Source: Spirochaetaceae bacterium
GTDB taxonomy: Bacteria; Spirochaetota; Spirochaetia; Treponematales; Breznakiellaceae
Assembly (NCBI GenBank): GCA_031256815.1
Contig: JAIRPU010000164.1
Location: 1 to 22,949, forward strand
Direction: 5' to 3'
DNA length: 22,949 nucleotides
Positions 22,512-22,949 of the stretch are shown here, piece after piece. The position numbers and the translations under genes were made by a program. Positions within the stretch are counted from its first letter, which is position 1. Each line of letters begins with the position of its first letter. The notes below the pieces were generated by a model. The model searched no databases and was not told the origin of the DNA. It saw only the letters and a program-made list of their open reading frames with translations.

Positions 22512-22831
22512 ATTTAAATAATAACGGTGTTATATCGTGCGGAATTAAAAAGAGGCGTTCCGGTTTTTTTGACATTGGAGCGGCCACCATGCGGCTTATC
22601 AAAGAGATTGATTCGGAAGCGCCCTGTGTTAGCAAAGCGGCGCTTTTGGCGCAAAAACTTATTGCGTTATCTGATGTATGTGCAAATCCTGAATTTTGTT
22701 CTACAGCGAAAGAGCTGCGCTGTGTTCTTGCGGATTTGAATTATTATATTCTTCTGCTAAAAGAAGAAAACAAAGTTCTTGTTGATGAAATTTCCAGTTT
22801 TAAAAAATTGCAGGATAAGAATTTAGAGTAA
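22508..22831 (+). CDS. Small hypothetical protein under the divergent XRE operator
   Basis: A 107-residue protein that I do not recognise. It is mostly helical, with an alanine/leucine helix (SKAALLAQKLIALSDV), a Cys-containing centre and a charged coiled-coil-like C-terminus (LLLKEENKVLVDEISSFKKL). It has five cysteines (11, 40, 58, 64, 72), which is high for its size. There is no signal peptide or membrane helix. The only good Shine-Dalgarno (GGAG 22488-22491) serves the overlapping MSKK frame, so its true N-terminus may be MSKKMNLNNN if the A-run is read with one extra base. A GC-rich repeat cluster starts 5 nt after the stop. Confidence 0.65.
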   Translation: MNLNNNGVISCGIKKRRSGFFDIGAATMRLIKEIDSEAPCVSKAALLAQKLIALSDVCANPEFCSTAKELRCVLADLNYYILLLKEENKVLVDEISSFKKLQDKNLE

Positions 22832-22835
22832 ACCA

Positions 22836-22949
22836 GATGCGGTGTGGCGGCCGGTTTCGGCCACGCGCCACGCCTACGGCGTGGCGCGTGCAGCCGGTGG
22901 GATGTGGCCGCGCCCTGCTTGGCATGGCGCGGCCTTGTTTGCCGCCCCC
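22836..22949. repeat. GC-rich palindromic repeat cluster, right edge
   Basis: The perfect hairpin 22862-22890 has a 13-bp stem (CACGCGCCACGCC and complement) and a TAC loop. A second hairpin, 22906-22934, pairs GGCCGCGCC with GGCGCGGCC across 11 nt. GGCCG/CGGCC lies near 22849-22862. CCGGTGGGATGTGGCCGCG (22894-22912) resembles CCGGTGGGTGTGGCGCG at the left edge (148-164) and is the inverse of the CCACATCC core there. The cluster probably continues past the window. Confidence 0.7.

Noticed and set aside
22062..22831. Toxin-antitoxin pair (XRE antitoxin plus small protein)
   Set aside because: The genes are divergent rather than in one operon, and the small protein has no toxin motif that I recognise.

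Overview
The window looks like a chromosomal segment of a host-associated spirochaete, most likely a Treponema relative. This rests on gene content only: BspA-type leucine-rich-repeat surface proteins, a small outer-membrane barrel with a poly-G tract in its promoter (a known Treponema pallidum theme), a LysM lipoprotein, a divergent leucyl/phenylalanyl-tRNA-protein transferase, and long hypothetical proteins of a kind I associate with spirochaetes. No rRNA or species marker is present, so the genus is an inference.

Layout. 1-138 is the tail of an unrecognised gene. 139-480 is a cluster of GC-rich palindromic repeats, and a related cluster fills 22836-22949. 508-3697 (+) is a tight thrC-murI-rsgA run. 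3702-6430 (-) is a coupled pair: a large unknown protein followed by an Aat-like transferase. 6551-7165 (-) is an outer-membrane barrel behind a 13-G promoter tract. 7403-12263 (+) holds a LysM lipoprotein, an LRR-OmpA fusion with its own promoter, putP, an OGG-type 8-oxoguanine glycosylase and an FlK-like hotdog thioesterase. 12331-14645 (-) is proA-proB. 14802-18172 (+) is a second LRR protein, folP and a cysteine desulfurase. 18205-20867 (-) is clpS-clpA. 20923-21013 is an 11-bp tandem array. 21059-21751 (+) is an exported unknown. 21830-22025 has tRNA-Leu(CAG) and tRNA-Asn(GTT) with a strong terminator. 22062-22831 is a divergent XRE regulator/small-protein pair around a perfect 31-bp palindrome.

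How the genes fit together. The metabolic genes are ordinary: threonine, proline, folate, D-glutamate and Fe-S sulfur supply. PutP takes up proline while ProA/ProB make it. ClpS, ClpA and the Aat-like protein together would form a bacterial N-degron pathway (ClpP is not in the window). The surface genes (barrel, LysM lipoprotein, two LRR proteins) form an envelope group.

The unusual layer is repeat-driven variation. There is a homopolymer whose length sets the spacer of an outer-membrane promoter. Two conserved enzymes carry in-frame tandem-repeat insertions: ProA (about 75 residues) and MurI (two insertions). There are also an 11-bp array and dispersed hairpins. In addition, four genes (thrC, the 666-residue unknown, proA, clpS) have a predicted promoter whose -10 box lies 6-8 nt before an ATG that lacks a Shine-Dalgarno sequence, which suggests leaderless mRNAs.
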